A program made the position numbers and the translations under genes. A DNA stretch of 49,121 nt. Origin: Circinella umbellata. Taxonomy: Eukaryota; Mucoromycota; Mucoromycetes; Mucorales; Lichtheimiaceae. Each line of letters starts with the position of its first letter. Positions within the stretch are counted from its first letter, which is position 1. Below are positions 12,042 through 26,424 of this stretch, piece by piece. Under the pieces are notes generated by a model. It was not told where the DNA came from, did no database searches, and was given only the letters and a program-made list of their open reading frames with translations. The stretch spans positions 1-49,121 of the forward strand of contig JAIWNF010000122.1 in NCBI GenBank assembly GCA_025093555.1, given 5' to 3'.

Positions 12042-14310
12042 CTACATTGTGTAGATATAATTTGGATCAGCAACATCGCTTAAATCATCTTCTACGTTTG
12101 TTACAACACCGGAAGAGCGGGCTAGACGATATCGGTTGATTGTAGCCATTTTCCATCGTGCAATACAGAGGAGGATAATAACAAGTGCATTTGCAACAAT
12201 GTATGTTATCATACCAGTGAGATAATCTGGTTTTTGGCTCTCGATCATGAGCAACGGGCCAACAGCGTTACCAATCTATTATTATATAATAACATTAATC
12301 AGTAAACACTTTTTTTTTATATAGTCCATTTTTTCTGACCAATATTAAAAAGTGTATTTTTTACCGTATAAAACACCATCAAACTTCCATTGTAGAAAAT
12401 CTTTTTGGTGTAACCGCTAACATTATTTGTGACGGATGTAATCAGAAGCACGTATGCGGCACAGTAAGACCAGGTCAGATAAAAACCGACTAACTTGAGG
12501 CGGGCTACTGGAATGATAACTAATAAAATGAGACCAATAATATCGATTGCCATTAATCCACAAGCAGTGTATAATAAATTGCCAGTCTTGCGAGCACACC
12601 AAACGCCTAAAACAATATAGATAACATCAGCGCCGCCACTACCAATGGTAAGTAATACACTTTCTAATTGCTATAGAATATTATTATTTCGAAAAAGTCA
12701 ATGTAGTATACAGGTAATGTTATTATCATGCGAAGGAGTTATTGATTTGTGTTTTAATTCTTTTTTTGTAACAAAAAAACAACAAACAAAAGAGTATCGT
12801 TTCTTTTCATCTCAAAAATATAAATGTAAACTTACATTGAAGCCAAAATCTTGTACAAGTTGGCCGTTGTAAATTGTGAGAGCGCCGTTTTGAAGATTAA
12901 TAAACATACAGGCAAAACAGAAGCACCAGAAACGGAGCTCAGTTAATGCTTCTTTAATCTGGTGCATTTTGATCGTCGTTGTTCGGACAACGGCATTGTC
13001 ACGTGTGCGCTCTTCCACCAATATCTCTTGTTCAGCGTTTAGATTGAGAACTTTGGACTTTGGGTTATCAACTAAAAAGAAAAATGACACAAAACCCATG
13101 AAAACGGTACAAGCACCTAAAATAATCATGATCCTAGTAAAGCAAATATAAGTTTTGATAATAAATAAGTATAGCTTCTTTTTACTCTTTTCTATTATTT
13201 TTTCTTCGCATTTGGCTCACATGATGATGAGTATAATGTTGTTGTTAAATGTTGCACCTTCTCATTTTTTTATAACATGATTTTATGCATACGTCACAAG
13301 GAAAAGAATAGAGAGAAAGCATGATTTTTTGCTACAAGCAAAATAAAAAATATTGGGTGTGTTTCTTACCATTTCCAACGTGAGACTCCAAGGTCATTTT
13401 CCATGGTTCCAACACCGTAACTGATTAAACCACCAATAATTAATGCGATACCGTTCCAAATCCAAAAGGCACCTATATTTTTAATAGTTTATATTTTGTT
13501 ATAATTAGTAAATTGTTAAATATAAATATATATATATATATATTACCTAGTCTTGCAGCCTGTTCTGATCGACGGTAACATGTACTAACTAACAAAGTCA
13601 GCGCTGGATAGATACCAGCCTCGAATAAGCCCAACAAGAAGCGTAAGGCAGCAACTTGAGCAAAATTCGTAGTAAGTGCTGTACAAGCAAGAATAATACC
13701 CCATATCGTTACAATTACGCCAATGTATCGAGCAACTGCGAAACGTTGCAAAAAATAGTTGTTTGGGAACTATTTTTTTTTGTTGAGTTAGATATCAAAT
13801 TTTGGGTTACAAATAAATCAAAGTTTTATTGCTTCTTATTACCTGGTATACAAAATAACCAACATAAAATAAGGAGCCTAATAAACTGTATTGAGTTCCA
13901 TTAAGACCAAGTTCTTCTTTAAAACCAAATAATGCAGCGTAGTTGATTGTTGATTTATCGAGAAACTAATTATATTATATTGTATTAATTTATAGTACAT
14001 GATTCTGAAACAATAAAAAATATGGGGTGGTCGGAAATTCATTATTCCGCTGCATATGGTTATGTTTCTTTACCTGAATAAAATCAAGAATACATATAAT
14101 TGGCATAATATATAAATCAAGTTTTCGTACTAATGCACGCTCTTCAGCTGTTCTTTCTTGATCATCTTCACTGTAACCGTACGATGTATCATATGAGTCA
14201 AACTGTTCTTCGTTTGTTGCATAGTACGCTGGACTATGGGGCTTTTCCATTTTGTTTAACCGTATGAGATCCGATGAATTATATGTATTATTCTTTTGAA
14301 ATGATTCCAT
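12042..14310 (-). CDS. MFS transporter, ACS (allantoate/vitamin permease) family, copy 1
   Basis: Seven exons: 14310-14074, 13965-13843, 13769-13547, 13472-13370, 13133-12836, 12670-12365, 12275-12042. They join in frame to 507 residues, with good GT/AG sites throughout. The N-terminus is a hydrophilic cytosolic tail of about 65 residues, then KLDLYIMPIICILDFIQ and FLDKSTINYAALFG (TM1 and the conserved D-K of Dal5-like permeases). LRFLLGLFEAGIYPALTLLV and YRRSEQAARLG are the MFS signature after TM4; a central loop (VDNPKSKVLNLNAEQ) separates the two six-helix halves. The family (Dal5, Fen2/Liz1, Vht1, nicotinate transporters) moves small organic anions in symport with protons at the plasma membrane; the substrate cannot be read from sequence. 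The paralogue lies at 19332-21737. Confidence 0.9.
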
Positions 14311-15995
14311 TTGCCGTCTAAGAATTATATATCATATAGTTATATCGAGTTGTTGATTTTTTTTCTTTCGTAAATCACGGCGCTTTACAATATAAAAAGT
14401 ATAATTGCTATGGAAAGTAAGTAAATTAAGGGGTATCGATTCACTTTTTAATTTTCTTTTGTTTTATGTTGTATATTATAATAGTAATAATAATAAGTAA
14501 ATTTATGTAAAAAAAGAATAGTAATGGTAATAAAATAAATATAGAAAAGAAAAGTGAAAAGAAAAGAGAAAGAAAACAAGATTTTTTTTTTTTGGATTGT
14601 AAAGTTTTGAGTGGACAGTCAAGAATAGCTTAGTGGTACCACAAATAACTTTGTAAGGCTCAATACTCTTTCATACGAAATAAGTTTTTTTTATCTCGTT
14701 TTTGACATTCAAACCTGTAAATTTGAAAACGCACGCACCATAAAGAAAAGGTAACGGGGCCCGCATCAGGTCGCATTTATCATGAATACACAAAGTACAA
14801 TCATCTGCAAGGTTGTATAATAATTATATAAGCTCGCAATAAAAGAATTTTTATTTTCCCAGTTTTTTAATGAGTAAAAAATATGGGTGGTGGTCAATAA
14901 TAAATGATAATCTCAAAAAATAGTAAGAGCAAATCTTCTCAATTCCATATCATCTTTCGGCCTTTTTTTTTCTTTTTGTCTTACATAAAACAAAGTTTTT
15001 TTTCTTTACATCCAATAAAAGCATTTGAGAAAAAAAAACAAATGTTTCTTATTTTCTTTTTACTCACATGACCATCAAACACACCATAAAACGTTACACA
15101 ACATTTGTTTGTCTTACAGCGCCGACTTTAAACTTGTACATCAATAAACCATTCTTTCTTCTCTTCAAGGTAAATTTTCCTTCAGTATAAATACATTCTT
15201 TATTTTTTTGTAACGAAACAAAAGCGTAACTTAATAAATGCAGGGGCCCCTTTATCAATCTTATTCTTCCGACTCAGCAAAACGTTCTTTCCTGTCAATC
15301 GATATAACATGTATTTTTTAACTTCACTACATTAATACTTATATATAGTTTACTTCATTCGTCATGATAAACACGTTCTAGGTAACACACTGCTTTTGGT
15401 CTGCTACCATATTCAGGTCAGTATATTATTACTTCTCTTGTATAATATAAAAACATGATATACTACAAAACAAACTCAAATATGATGTATACGTACAGAT
15501 TATGTTTCGGTAAATGTTATCCAACTAAGAACAGAGTATAATCGTTTCTGTAGACATAAAATGGTAGCCATTATAATTATTTTCAAAATAGAATGTATGT
15601 AACAATGGTAATAGATGCACAATCTTTATTCGACATTATTGTAGTAAATAAGAGTATTATAGACATCCATTAATGACTAATTTTCAAACGACTTTGAGAA
15701 TTTTCACTTATTATATGTTTCATTTTTGAAATTGGTTTATTATTGCCTGTCCTTTTTGTCCCGGGATGGCCATCGATCATCTATTCTTGCGATACGTACA
15801 ATATATAATATAATCTGTCACCATGCTACAATAATATATACAGATCTATATAAATATATATTCCGTCATCCTTTATTTCGGTTACCATACCATGACCCCA
15901 GTCTTACATGATTGTTTTACTCTAGATCTTTTAGGAAAGTGCACTAATTCTGCACCGTTGATCCGCCCCCGATGAATTGTAACAACCAAAATAGT

Positions 15996-16044
<49 letters not shown>

Positions 16045-19000
16045 ATCGTTAGAAATTACAAGTCAATTTTTGCTATAATAGTAAAACTTCTAGAGAAATA
16101 TAAAGATAAAAATGTTCGCTTTCAAGTGAATGAAAAAGAAAATGTTTTCTTTTATTATAAGTTATTGAGATGCTCCATTTTGTGCTGTAAAGAAATACAA
16201 TAAGTGCTGTAATACTTTGAGCTTTTCGTATGAGAGTACACATTATTTGCCTTTGATCGATGTTAAAAAAAATTAGCTTTATACATATATATATAAGATG
16301 GATGAAATAAACTAATAAGCTACTAGAAATTATGATAGATAGCATAAAATAAATAATGACTAAAATTAAAGTATAAATTATAATATTTTAATTTTTTATA
16401 TGCTCTCTTGTGGGGCTTTTTTTGCGTTTCAAGTTACAATTTACTTCATCCGACTTGTAATTTTCAATGGCTTTTTTTTGCTGTTGCTTTTTCCAAACTA
16501 CTATGATTCATTTGTTGTAGGGAAAATAGGAAGTTATTACTACAAAAAAAATATCTTGTATACGTAGCAATCCGTTATCTTTTTTATTGGTTTCCATTTT
16601 TTAGTATGGAGAAAAAGAAGTCTGTGTCGAAAATCAGCTTTCATGCCATAGACACCACATATAAGCAGTTATTTTTATCTTATTTCTGCATTAAGACACG
16701 GCTTAACAATGGATCCACACATTTTTAATTCCATGAACTAATCAAAAAATATAATAAATATACACTTTTCAAATTTTTGTTATATGGAATCGGTCAAACG
16801 CAAAGTTTAGTTATAAATGGAAGTTTGTTAAAAAAAAAAAAAGAGATTGATTCGTCAGTTAAAAGTCACTTACAAAATGGTACAAAAAGGAGGAAATAAA
16901 TTCAATTGAATTGATTGTTCTTATGGAACAATAAGCCATGATCTATTCAATAAGTATTAGAATAAATTACATTAATTTAAGTGGCCCTAATGTCAAATAT
17001 GTTCTTTAGAATGCGAAACTCTTATACACCATCCTTGTTGATATACAAAACCAGCAAAAGATTTCACTTTTTTTTTACTTTGAATATACAAAGTTCACAA
17101 CTAACATATATGGGGTTGATAAGAATGAGCCATTGGGAGAGCTTTAAACATTATTAGAAGGGCCTTAGTATAATGGGATAAGTAGTTAATGTGACTCCTA
17201 ATTGATTGTATAGTAAAATAAAAAAGACATACCTAGAAATCAATGTATTCATTCATCCAATTCCACCTTTGGAGTTTTTTCTTCAAACATTCTTTGTGCT
17301 GAATACGTATGTACGTATTGGCTATAAAAAATATTAAAGAATAAATAAAACCGAGCTACTCATAATATTTATCTTTTGAAATTAGCTTTTTCCCCATACA
17401 GTAGAGAGTTTGCTATACTCTCTCTCGGTTCATGTCGCGGCGAATTATAAATTACATACTTAAAAATATCGAATGCTGGTAAGATCAAGAATATTTTTAT
17501 TTAGTATACGCCATCACATATAATAAAACAGAAGATCTATTTATCGACGATAAAGGAATAACAATGTCGACACTATTTTTAATTCAATTGAAAAAAAAAT
17601 ACTCGAGAACCCTCGTTTTTGCTCTTATCATAACTTAAATATGAACATAACGAACTATCGTTTATTTTCAGCTTTAAACTTTGTACAGGTTTTTTTTCTT
17701 TGTAACAAGCACAAAAAGTGCAGACTAATAATGTAATATTTTTTATTACTAGATGTAATTTTATTATAAAAAACACGCTTACCTGTCTATTCTATTAATA
17801 TATCATTTATTTTGTTACTATAGCTTTTTCTATTTAGTTTTGTTTATTCTACATTCAAGGTAATACCATCTACACATGCAGCGCATTACTATCATTATAA
17901 CTTCATCGACTCAAAACACAATAAGCATCAATAAGGCAAATAATCTAAAACATATTGTTGCTTATTTTTATCAATATTTTAGTACGTACGTAATGACATG
18001 TACTTGCTTTAAAAAAATAAGGAATAAGAGTGGAATGACAACCATCCTCGGAAAAAATAATTAAGATGGACATGTGTGTATCAAATAATATGGCTAACTA
18101 ATTATAATAACAATTGACAGATCATGCCACCACACTGGACAATAAACTAATATAGTTTGCTGTACTATATTGTATATATTATTTTTCTTTTAGTTCAATT
18201 TTGTACTGACCAATTTTCAAAGGCAAAAGTTATTTAAATTTCTTTATTAATGACTGTTCCACTGTAGTTGGCCCGGGTAAACAAATATAGCGTTATATAC
18301 GTATATCAAAAGTAAAAGCATTTTATTACCATATTACAAGATATATATTTAGACATAGATCTCACTAACTCTTGTTTGCGTTGTTATGCTAATCATTCCA
18401 TTTTCACATAAAACACATTTATGGAAAAGTACATTATTTCCGCGCCGCCTTAAGCAATCATTATGACCCGGGAAACTCTGTAACCAAAATTGCCTCCTTC
18501 TTTTTAAATTGTGTTATGTGTTACTGCTTTCGACTTTATACATTTGATCAAACATGCAATAATCTAGAACGAGTCAAAGCTTTTTTTTTCTGTTTTGCGG
18601 CTCTACCTCTTTTTTTTTAAAAAAAAAAAATCCAATCTTCCGAATGTTCGAACAAATGCGATAGCGTAACAAGAAAGGTCCATGTATATTACACGAGCTA
18701 CCTGTAACGCTTGTAATTATAATTGACATTTAATAATTTCTCAATAATCAAATTCTAACTATATATATAGACTGCCAAGTGTTATTATCTATATTGTAAA
18801 GAAAATATTGTGTATAGCAACCATGACAAATACAAGATGCTCATGTTATTATCCGATAAAAATAAATTCTACATTAATAATACGTAGAAAGTTTTTGTTT
18901 TTATAATTTCTGAGACTAGTTAAATTATTTTCTTTAATGGTAAAAGAAAGTTTGTGTGTATATAAAAAATAAAAGTGATAGGGAATATTACAATAATTAG

Positions 19001-19331
19001 AATAATGAAAAACAAACACCTTTTTTCTGCTTCTTAATATAAGTATAAGAAGAGAAAAAGTGGCGTGTACTTTTTCAATCTAAATCTTTAATAAATAAAC
19101 AAAGGTAATACGTTATCGAAAAATATAAAACGTTTGCATGAATTTCAAAAAAAAATGTGTTGGAGTGAATTGTTTTGTATGTTAGTGCTGGTAAATAAGG
19201 TTGGGGGGGAATGTATAAGTAATAATAATGGTAAGTGAGTATTTGTTATTATAATAAATAAATAAATAAATAAATAAAAAGAGGAAATCGAGGGGAGGGG
19301 AAGGTATTAATTAAAAAAGGTTCTTTTTTGT
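14311..19331. other. 5-kb gene-free spacer between the two MFS genes
   Basis: No exon-like sequence on either strand. A T43 run lies at 15998-16040. The first few hundred bases upstream of 14310 are purine-rich, presumably 5' UTR and promoter of MFS copy 1. A weakly tRNA-like stretch at about 17160-17215 was rejected. Confidence 0.55.
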
Positions 19332-21737
19332 TTAAAGACGATAAATGAAATTAGGGTTTTCTTTATCAGTCAAATCCTCCATTTGCTCTCCATCACGAAC
19401 GTTTGTAATACCACGAGCCAAACGTTCCTTGTTGATCTTGTCCATGTTTCTACGGGCTAACCAGAATACAACAATACAGATAACGTTGGCTGCGATGTAT
19501 GCGATCATACCACCGATATAAAGTGGTGCCTAAAATTTTTATGATATTATTACTTTTTTAGTTATGGCTCATTCACAATGATATTTTTTTTTTCTTTAAT
19601 TTTTTCTTCTTAATTGGAAAGCGATTCGAACCTGACTTTCAACCATCATAAGGGGTCCTGCAAAGTTACCAATCTATTTTAAACAATAATAATAATAATT
19701 AATGAACAAGAATTTTATCATATTCTGAGAGTACACAACAGATAACAAAAAAAAAAGCATCGATTCAATTTCTTCTTGATCAGATGATAGATTTGATTAT
19801 ATAAAACGTGTGTGAAAATAAAGCCAAAATAGTATTTTACCGTATAGAAGACAATGACAGAGCTACTATAGAAAAGCTTCTTTGTATAACCATTGACATT
19901 GTTGGCAAGAGATGAAAGGAACATGACATAGGCAGCAGCGTAAGCCCAGCAAAGGTACAAACCGAGTAATTTAGCCTTGGGGACAGGAATGGCAATAAGT
20001 AAAACTAAGCCAATAATGGCAAAGATAAGCATTACAATTGCACAATACAAGGTATTGCCATATTTGTTGTTATACCAAAGAATAAGAACAATATAAATAA
20101 TATCGACAACACCAGAAGGCACAGTAAGCAAAATGGCTTCAACACCCTAAAAATTTATGTTAAACGTATATGTGATGATGAGTAAAAATGGAGATGTTCT
20201 AGAATACATGTTTACCACAGACTGTATGTATGTTTATATTTATAGTAAAAAAATAACTTTTTACATAAACATATCTGCATGTTGAACTTTAAATATAAAT
20301 AAATAAAATGAATGTCGTATAATACTTACAGTGAAACCGAAACCCTTTGTAATAATGGCACTGAATGTGTTCAAGGCACCATTTTGGAAATTAATCAACA
20401 TGGAAGCAATACAGAAGAAATAATAACGAGGTTCCTTCAAAGATTCAGTGATATGACTCCATTTAATTTCCTTGGTGACAACGGTAGTATTATCACGTTG
20501 ACGTTCATCAACAATTTGCGACTGTTCAGGAGTCAACTTTAAGAATCGGGAACGAGGATTATCGATGAGACAGACAAAGATGACAATACCAAAGAACATG
20601 GTAACTGCACCGAGAATAATCATCAACCTATATTGTAATTTTACGTGAGAAATTAACGATAATATATAAAATAATGTGCTAATTACCAAAAAAAAAGTTA
20701 TGTTGCATTTACCATTGCCAAGAAGCATGACCCATAACACCTTGCATGTGGCCAATACCGTAACCAATAAAACCACCAACAGCCATGGCAACACCATTAC
20801 AAATATAAACAACACCAAGACGGGCAGCCTGTTCTTTACGACGATACATGGTACTGATCAACATGATACAGCATGGATACATGGCTGCTTCAAAGAAACC
20901 CAGCAAGAAACGTAAACCGGCCAATTGAGCAAAGTTTTTGGCTTCAAAAGTGATAGACAATACCAAACCCCAGAGAACAATCAAGACACCAGTATATTTT
21001 GCGAGAGGCATACGTTGAAGAAGATATTGGTTGGGAACCTATAACAAAAAGAATTATATATGTAAGTTCATCGGGATAATGATTTGAGTGGATTGGGAGA
21101 GAGAAAGGTATTTTCATGTTTCTTACTTGATAGACAAGATAACCGAGGTAAAACAGTGAACCGAGCCAACTGAAATCGGTACCAGTAATACCTAATTAGC
21201 AAAAATAAATAAATTGTAAACTTGCTGTTAGTGACAAGTTTGGACCCTGAATTTAGAATATTATGTATGTTACTAGTAAAACTATATATATTACCTGTAT
21301 CTTGTTTCAAAGTCAATGCACCAGCATAATTCAAGGCACTTTTGTCAAAAAACTATAATTATTATTTTAAGATCGATTAGAAATCAAATAGTTAGATCGT
21401 GTGTGTGAAAAAAAAAACCCATCTCGATTTTAATGAGGGGTGGGGAGTGTTTTTTTTTTTTTACCTGAAGGAAATTCAAAATAGCAATAAATGGCATAAC
21501 ATAAATAAAATCCAATTTGCGAACATACTGTTTTTCAGCGTCTGACTTGACATAGATACGATCACCTCGAGCATCAAACTCTTCAGTTGCTTCATTCGAT
21601 GAAGAGGTTGTATCAAGATATTCACGAGCCGAAGCCTTTTCGTCAATGACGCTCGTTTTTTCTTCAACAGTTGTTGTAGTTGTATATTCAATTCTTTGGC
21701 CCTCCTCGACCGTATATTCTACCTTTGAATCGGTCAT
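19332..21737 (-). CDS. MFS transporter, ACS family, copy 2
   Basis: Eight exons: 21737-21465, 21352-21295, 21191-21127, 21038-20713, 20627-20330, 20146-19841, 19673-19632, 19529-19332. They join to 521 residues. It opens with a Thr/Glu-rich cytosolic tail, then KLDFIYVMPFIAILNFLQ and FFDKSALNYAGALTLKQDTG. LRFLLGFFEAAMYPCCIMLI and YRRKEQAARLG follow after TM4, then the central loop CLIDNPRSRFLKLTPEQ. Twelve hydrophobic segments are expected. It is clearly paralogous to 12042-14310: the exon blocks of 123, 326, 298 and 306 bases have exactly the same total length in both. The last short intron uses a weaker donor (CAG|GTTCGA). Role as for copy 1: proton-coupled uptake of a small organic acid or vitamin, substrate unknown. 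Confidence 0.9.
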
Positions 21738-24700
21738 TTTTATTTAAATTCTTATTATTCTCGTCGTCAAACGAAGGGAAAAAAAAATACGACGGAAAGT
21801 GAGAAAAAAGGAAAGAGAAAAAAAAATTCAAGTCCAAAAAAAAAAGAGAGAAAAGAAAAATAAAATAAAAATGTTTTGTTGATAAATAAATAAAAAAAGA
21901 TAATGTGCTACAATGAAGTTTATGGTGTTTATGAGGATTTTGTAATGGTGTTATACTGAGCGGAGAGAAGGGAGCGATAAAATACTGTAATTACGAATTT
22001 TTTTTTTTAAGGTTGATGGCCAATGCCACTTATTTTGTTGATCTGTTCAATTATTTGCCGCAAAAAACACCTTAAAGTGGTCGCAGTATCATTTTTTTAT
22101 GGTAAGAGGAAAAAGAGGGTGCAGAGGTGTACATTGGAAAAGTGCTGCCATTATGATTGTACGTTCATGAACCCGCGCATTAAGGGAACTAAGAATATAG
22201 CATACGAGCTTTTTATGGGGTCTTGTACGATTCCTTCTTCGACATCGGCTATGTGTAATAAATAATGCATACAAATGTACGACAAATACATGTCTTTTCA
22301 ACCCAAATCTATTATCACGTTTTTTCTTTTCTGATAGGTATTACAAAATGGTGTGTGTATATACATATGTGCAATACTGTTCTATCTTCTTTCACACCCT
22401 CGGAGATGAGGATGAAGGGTCAAAAAGTAACACAAAAAACCAACTACACTTTTTATGGATTTTTTTACTACAGAAACACAAGACGGGTGGTTAAAATCTT
22501 GTGCTTTATTTTTCCAAACTCTTTTGAATCAAGAATAAATAAAGAAGAAAAATAGACCGCGCAATAAAGTGGTACATAAAAATAAATTCTTTTACCAAAA
22601 AAAAAAAAAATCGAAAGTGGAACTAATCTATCAAATGTGGCACTTGTGCGTCAAATATTCTGACTGAGAGGAAAGTAAGAATAAGAAAGAGAAAAAACTA
22701 TGCTATTTTGAAGCATATAGAAAAAAAAAGAGAGCATAACCTGTGTCCCAGGAAACTGTAATCTTTTACATAGTTACTCTTCAATATTGCAATAAATTGA
22801 AGACAAAAAGTAGAAAAAGACGTTATCAGTGTTAACTATTTTTTTTTTTTTGATTCCGCTGATAAATAATATACTCTGTAAAACATGATCTGATTAATCA
22901 TTAGTGAAAAATTAGAGCGTATTAGCTAAACATTTTTTTGTCTCTCCTTTTCCTTGATTGTGGGCAAGAACAAACGTGTTTGTGCTTGTTTTCAGAATAT
23001 AATAATAAATTTTTATACTTTGTATCCTCATATTTTATTTTCCGTTATTCTAATACGTATATATACATTTAATGTTGTTGATTATATCTAAGCTTTATTA
23101 TAGCTACTACAACTCTTGGTGCTATATTTAAAAACTCTGCTGCTTTGATTCCTGGTATACTCAGCAGCAGTGATGGTGAAACAAAAACTCTTCACAAAAG
23201 ATAACTTGTGGAGTGAATTACGTTTTCTTTTTTTATACACCTTTGAACTTTTTTTCTTCTTCTTTTGATTCAGGAACAGATCAAGTAAATATCTACAAAC
23301 AACACTTTTACTTTTTAAAATTTTTATTATAGATCTTTTTTTTTAACAAAAAATGCTCTTATACTGAATGAAAATATAGAGTGTTTTTTGTATTATATAC
23401 GAATTGGAAAATTAAAATTCTTGCTCCTCTTGTTTTGTCCTTGTTGGGGTAGTACAAGACCCAATTTAAGCTTGTGATCAAAAATATGTGCATTGTTATT
23501 CGTTTAAGACACAGACAGCCAATCATGTTTTTTTTTGTTTTACTCAACTAAAAAAAAAACCATTGAAGTCGTTTGTTGTTGTTAATTGAAATCTTATTGC
23601 TCTAGAATCGGTTCAATAATTAGAGCTTGGGGATATACTCAAACAAGTTTTATGAATTAAACTTTCAAAAAGAATGCAAAACGGACCCAATTCATGGTGT
23701 AATTTTTTTTCTTTCGTATAAAATAAAACCTTATTTTGATAAGCTTTTTCCATATATTCTTATTTCTTTCCTCCGACACTTCCGATGATCTTTTTGAAAT
23801 ACTCTGACTCAACATCAAGATGATGGTCGATCTGTTTATGTTTATATGATAAATCATTGTTTAATCATGAATAAAAATGAATAAAATTAATGAGATTGCT
23901 GTTTTATGCTAGTTTAATATCGATTCTTGTCATTGCTTATTACAAGATGATCATGGGGGAAAAGAAGAAAACTAAACAAAAAAAAAAAATAGATGCCTTA
24001 AGCGTCACGTGGAACCAATCAAACAGAGTTTCTATAAGCGTGCTGTACAAAGAAAGGGAGAAGTTGATTCATCGTTTATCATATCAGAAAAACCGTTAGA
24101 TCGGTTCAGCAAGTAAAAACTTGATATCCATATTAGAATTAGTTCAGCTTTTTTTGTAAAAAAAAAAAACTTGACATGGAGTGTCAAATAAATCAAGTCG
24201 CTTTTTTTCTTTCTTTTTTTGGTTCCGCGAAAGATTTTAAGCAGTGCTAAATATATTATCAAAATAGATAAGATATATGGAAAATAAGCTCTTTCTTTGT
24301 CTCCTCTGTATTTCTTAGCTATGAATGGTGTAAATTACATTTAACTTTTCAACATAGGAGGATGGAACTGTACAGTAGCACTAGTTGATTTAATCATATT
24401 GCTCTATAAATATATAGGGGATCGATGACTTAAAATCTGTGCTATTTTACAAACCAACCAACTTATGGTAATTTATATTAGTCATCACACGGAACAAGAA
24501 AGTGTTGCCAAGGTAACAACTATGCAAAAGCCAAAACTTATAAGCCAAAATTGCCATAGTTACAGGATTATTGGTCGACAATGTGACATGAAGAAACCTG
24601 CTGTTGCTATGCTACCTTCTTCGAAAACAATAAATAATAACGTACGTATCACAGTGATACACTATTTCATCTTGTTTCTGTTATTGCTATTTTCCTTTCG

Positions 24701-26424
24701 AATGAATGGTTTTTGCCTTTGTTGAAAAAGAAAAATAGCGTATTCATTCATTGAATATATCATCGTGACCTACTCTATAGGATGATCCTGTATTTCCATA
24801 ATAATGTGATAAATGGAATTTTATACAATTAATGTAAACCTTTATTCAATTAATCCATGAATAGGTATAAAGTGATCTTTTTATGCGTTTTTATACATTA
24901 CATCACAGCTTATTATGACCGTATTTTCTTTTTCGTTGATACACAGTAAACGTTAAAAAATAATGCATAATTCCAAAGAATCTCTCAATAAGACCAGTGC
25001 TAGTTATTAAACGCAGAATAAACTGAGTCTTATTTCGGTTACTTGCTCAAGGCTTTGTTTCGAGTTCCATTGAGAAAAATAACAAAGACAACATTGTATC
25101 CTTAGAATTGATTTTAGTCTCGATTATATCTTGTCTTGACGTTAGTGATTTAGTTGAAAACTTTATATTTATACATCTATCATATAGACCAAGGATCATA
25201 TCATACTAAGTGGGGAGGGAGCTGAGCTGAGATGCTTTTATAATCATTGTTATTTTTGAGGACGTAGGTACGTACTGTACATATTCAAAAGTATTTTATT
25301 TACGTAGAACTTTGAATATTGTGTTCTGTTTGCCATCAAAGCACATAGGTATGAGTGTTTAGTTTTATATTATTTTTAGATTTCAAGCCAATCATTGTGA
25401 TATCATCAAACAAAAATGATAGTTGATATCTTTTCATTTGTAAAATAGTACAGTGTGATGAAGTAAAGGCGAAGTATCAAAGGTAAAAACGAATGAAATA
25501 CTGTAGAAATTTTATTAAAATACTAATAATAGGAGCATTAAAAAGACTATACTCAATTTGTTTTACTTTTATCAAACAAGATAAAAAGCAGGTTTCTCAA
25601 AGTCAAAGGGAACGCAAGGGCCACTTTTTTTTTTTCACAAATCAATTCATATCATTTGAACCTTGGGATCGGAGTAAAGCATTGTTTTTGTCCTGAAGGG
25701 ACCAAATATATTACCAAAATTCTTGACTTTTCCCTTTCGCCTTTTTTTTTTCTTTTCATATACGTATGATTTATTATTATTCGGAAATGATTATCATATA
25801 AAAGTAAAGAGATATAATATAAATCTTTAATAAAGTAAAAACTGGTTTATTTGGATGACCACGAAAAACGTGCAAAAAAAAATTTCAAATAGAAGGTCAT
25901 GCGTAACAATAAGATCGGCAGTTCTCGGAGAGGAGAGCAACGGTGCTCTTTTTTAAAAAAAAAAAGTGTGGAGAAAAAAAGAGAGTATGTAAAAAAAAAA
26001 TAGGATGATAAAAATTCATTAATAATATGAAAACGCGTATATTATATTTTCAAATATTTCTTTTTTTTTTTGATATACTTCTTTAACTTTATTTACAAAA
26101 TGAATTTATTAATTATAAAACAACGTCAAGGTACACTTTTTTTTATATATATATATCATTATCTGATTTTCACGAAAAAAATAATAATTGTAGGGTTTTT
26201 CCCCCTTTCAACCGGGAAATGACCTGTGACTCAAAAATGAATTGAAAGGGGAATTTTTTTCTAATCAATTGTTTACGAAACTCATACACAATATTTTTTT
26301 TTCCTTCTCTCTTCTTCTTTATTTCTCCTTTCATTTTTTTTTACTACCTTTTTATTAAAAAAAAACCCGGGCTTTGCATATTTTTACATATTTTTATATT
26401 TCTAATAATAATAAAAAAGTAAGC
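21738..26424. other. 4.7-kb gene-free intergenic region
   Basis: Between two divergently transcribed genes (MFS copy 2 on minus, phosphatase on plus), so it must hold both promoters. Purine-rich stretches lie just upstream of 21737 and T-rich stretches before 26425. No convincing exon is seen; the longest frames are AT-rich noise. An X-box-like palindrome is at 24504-24517. Confidence 0.5.

Noticed and set aside
14625..14690. TAGCTTAGTGGTA, resembling a tRNA A-box
   Set aside because: No matching B-box or cloverleaf downstream.
17160..17215. tRNA-like stretch resembling a D-arm and an Arg-CCT anticodon loop
   Set aside because: There is no T-arm (no GTTC box), the anticodon stem pairs poorly and the acceptor stem is missing.
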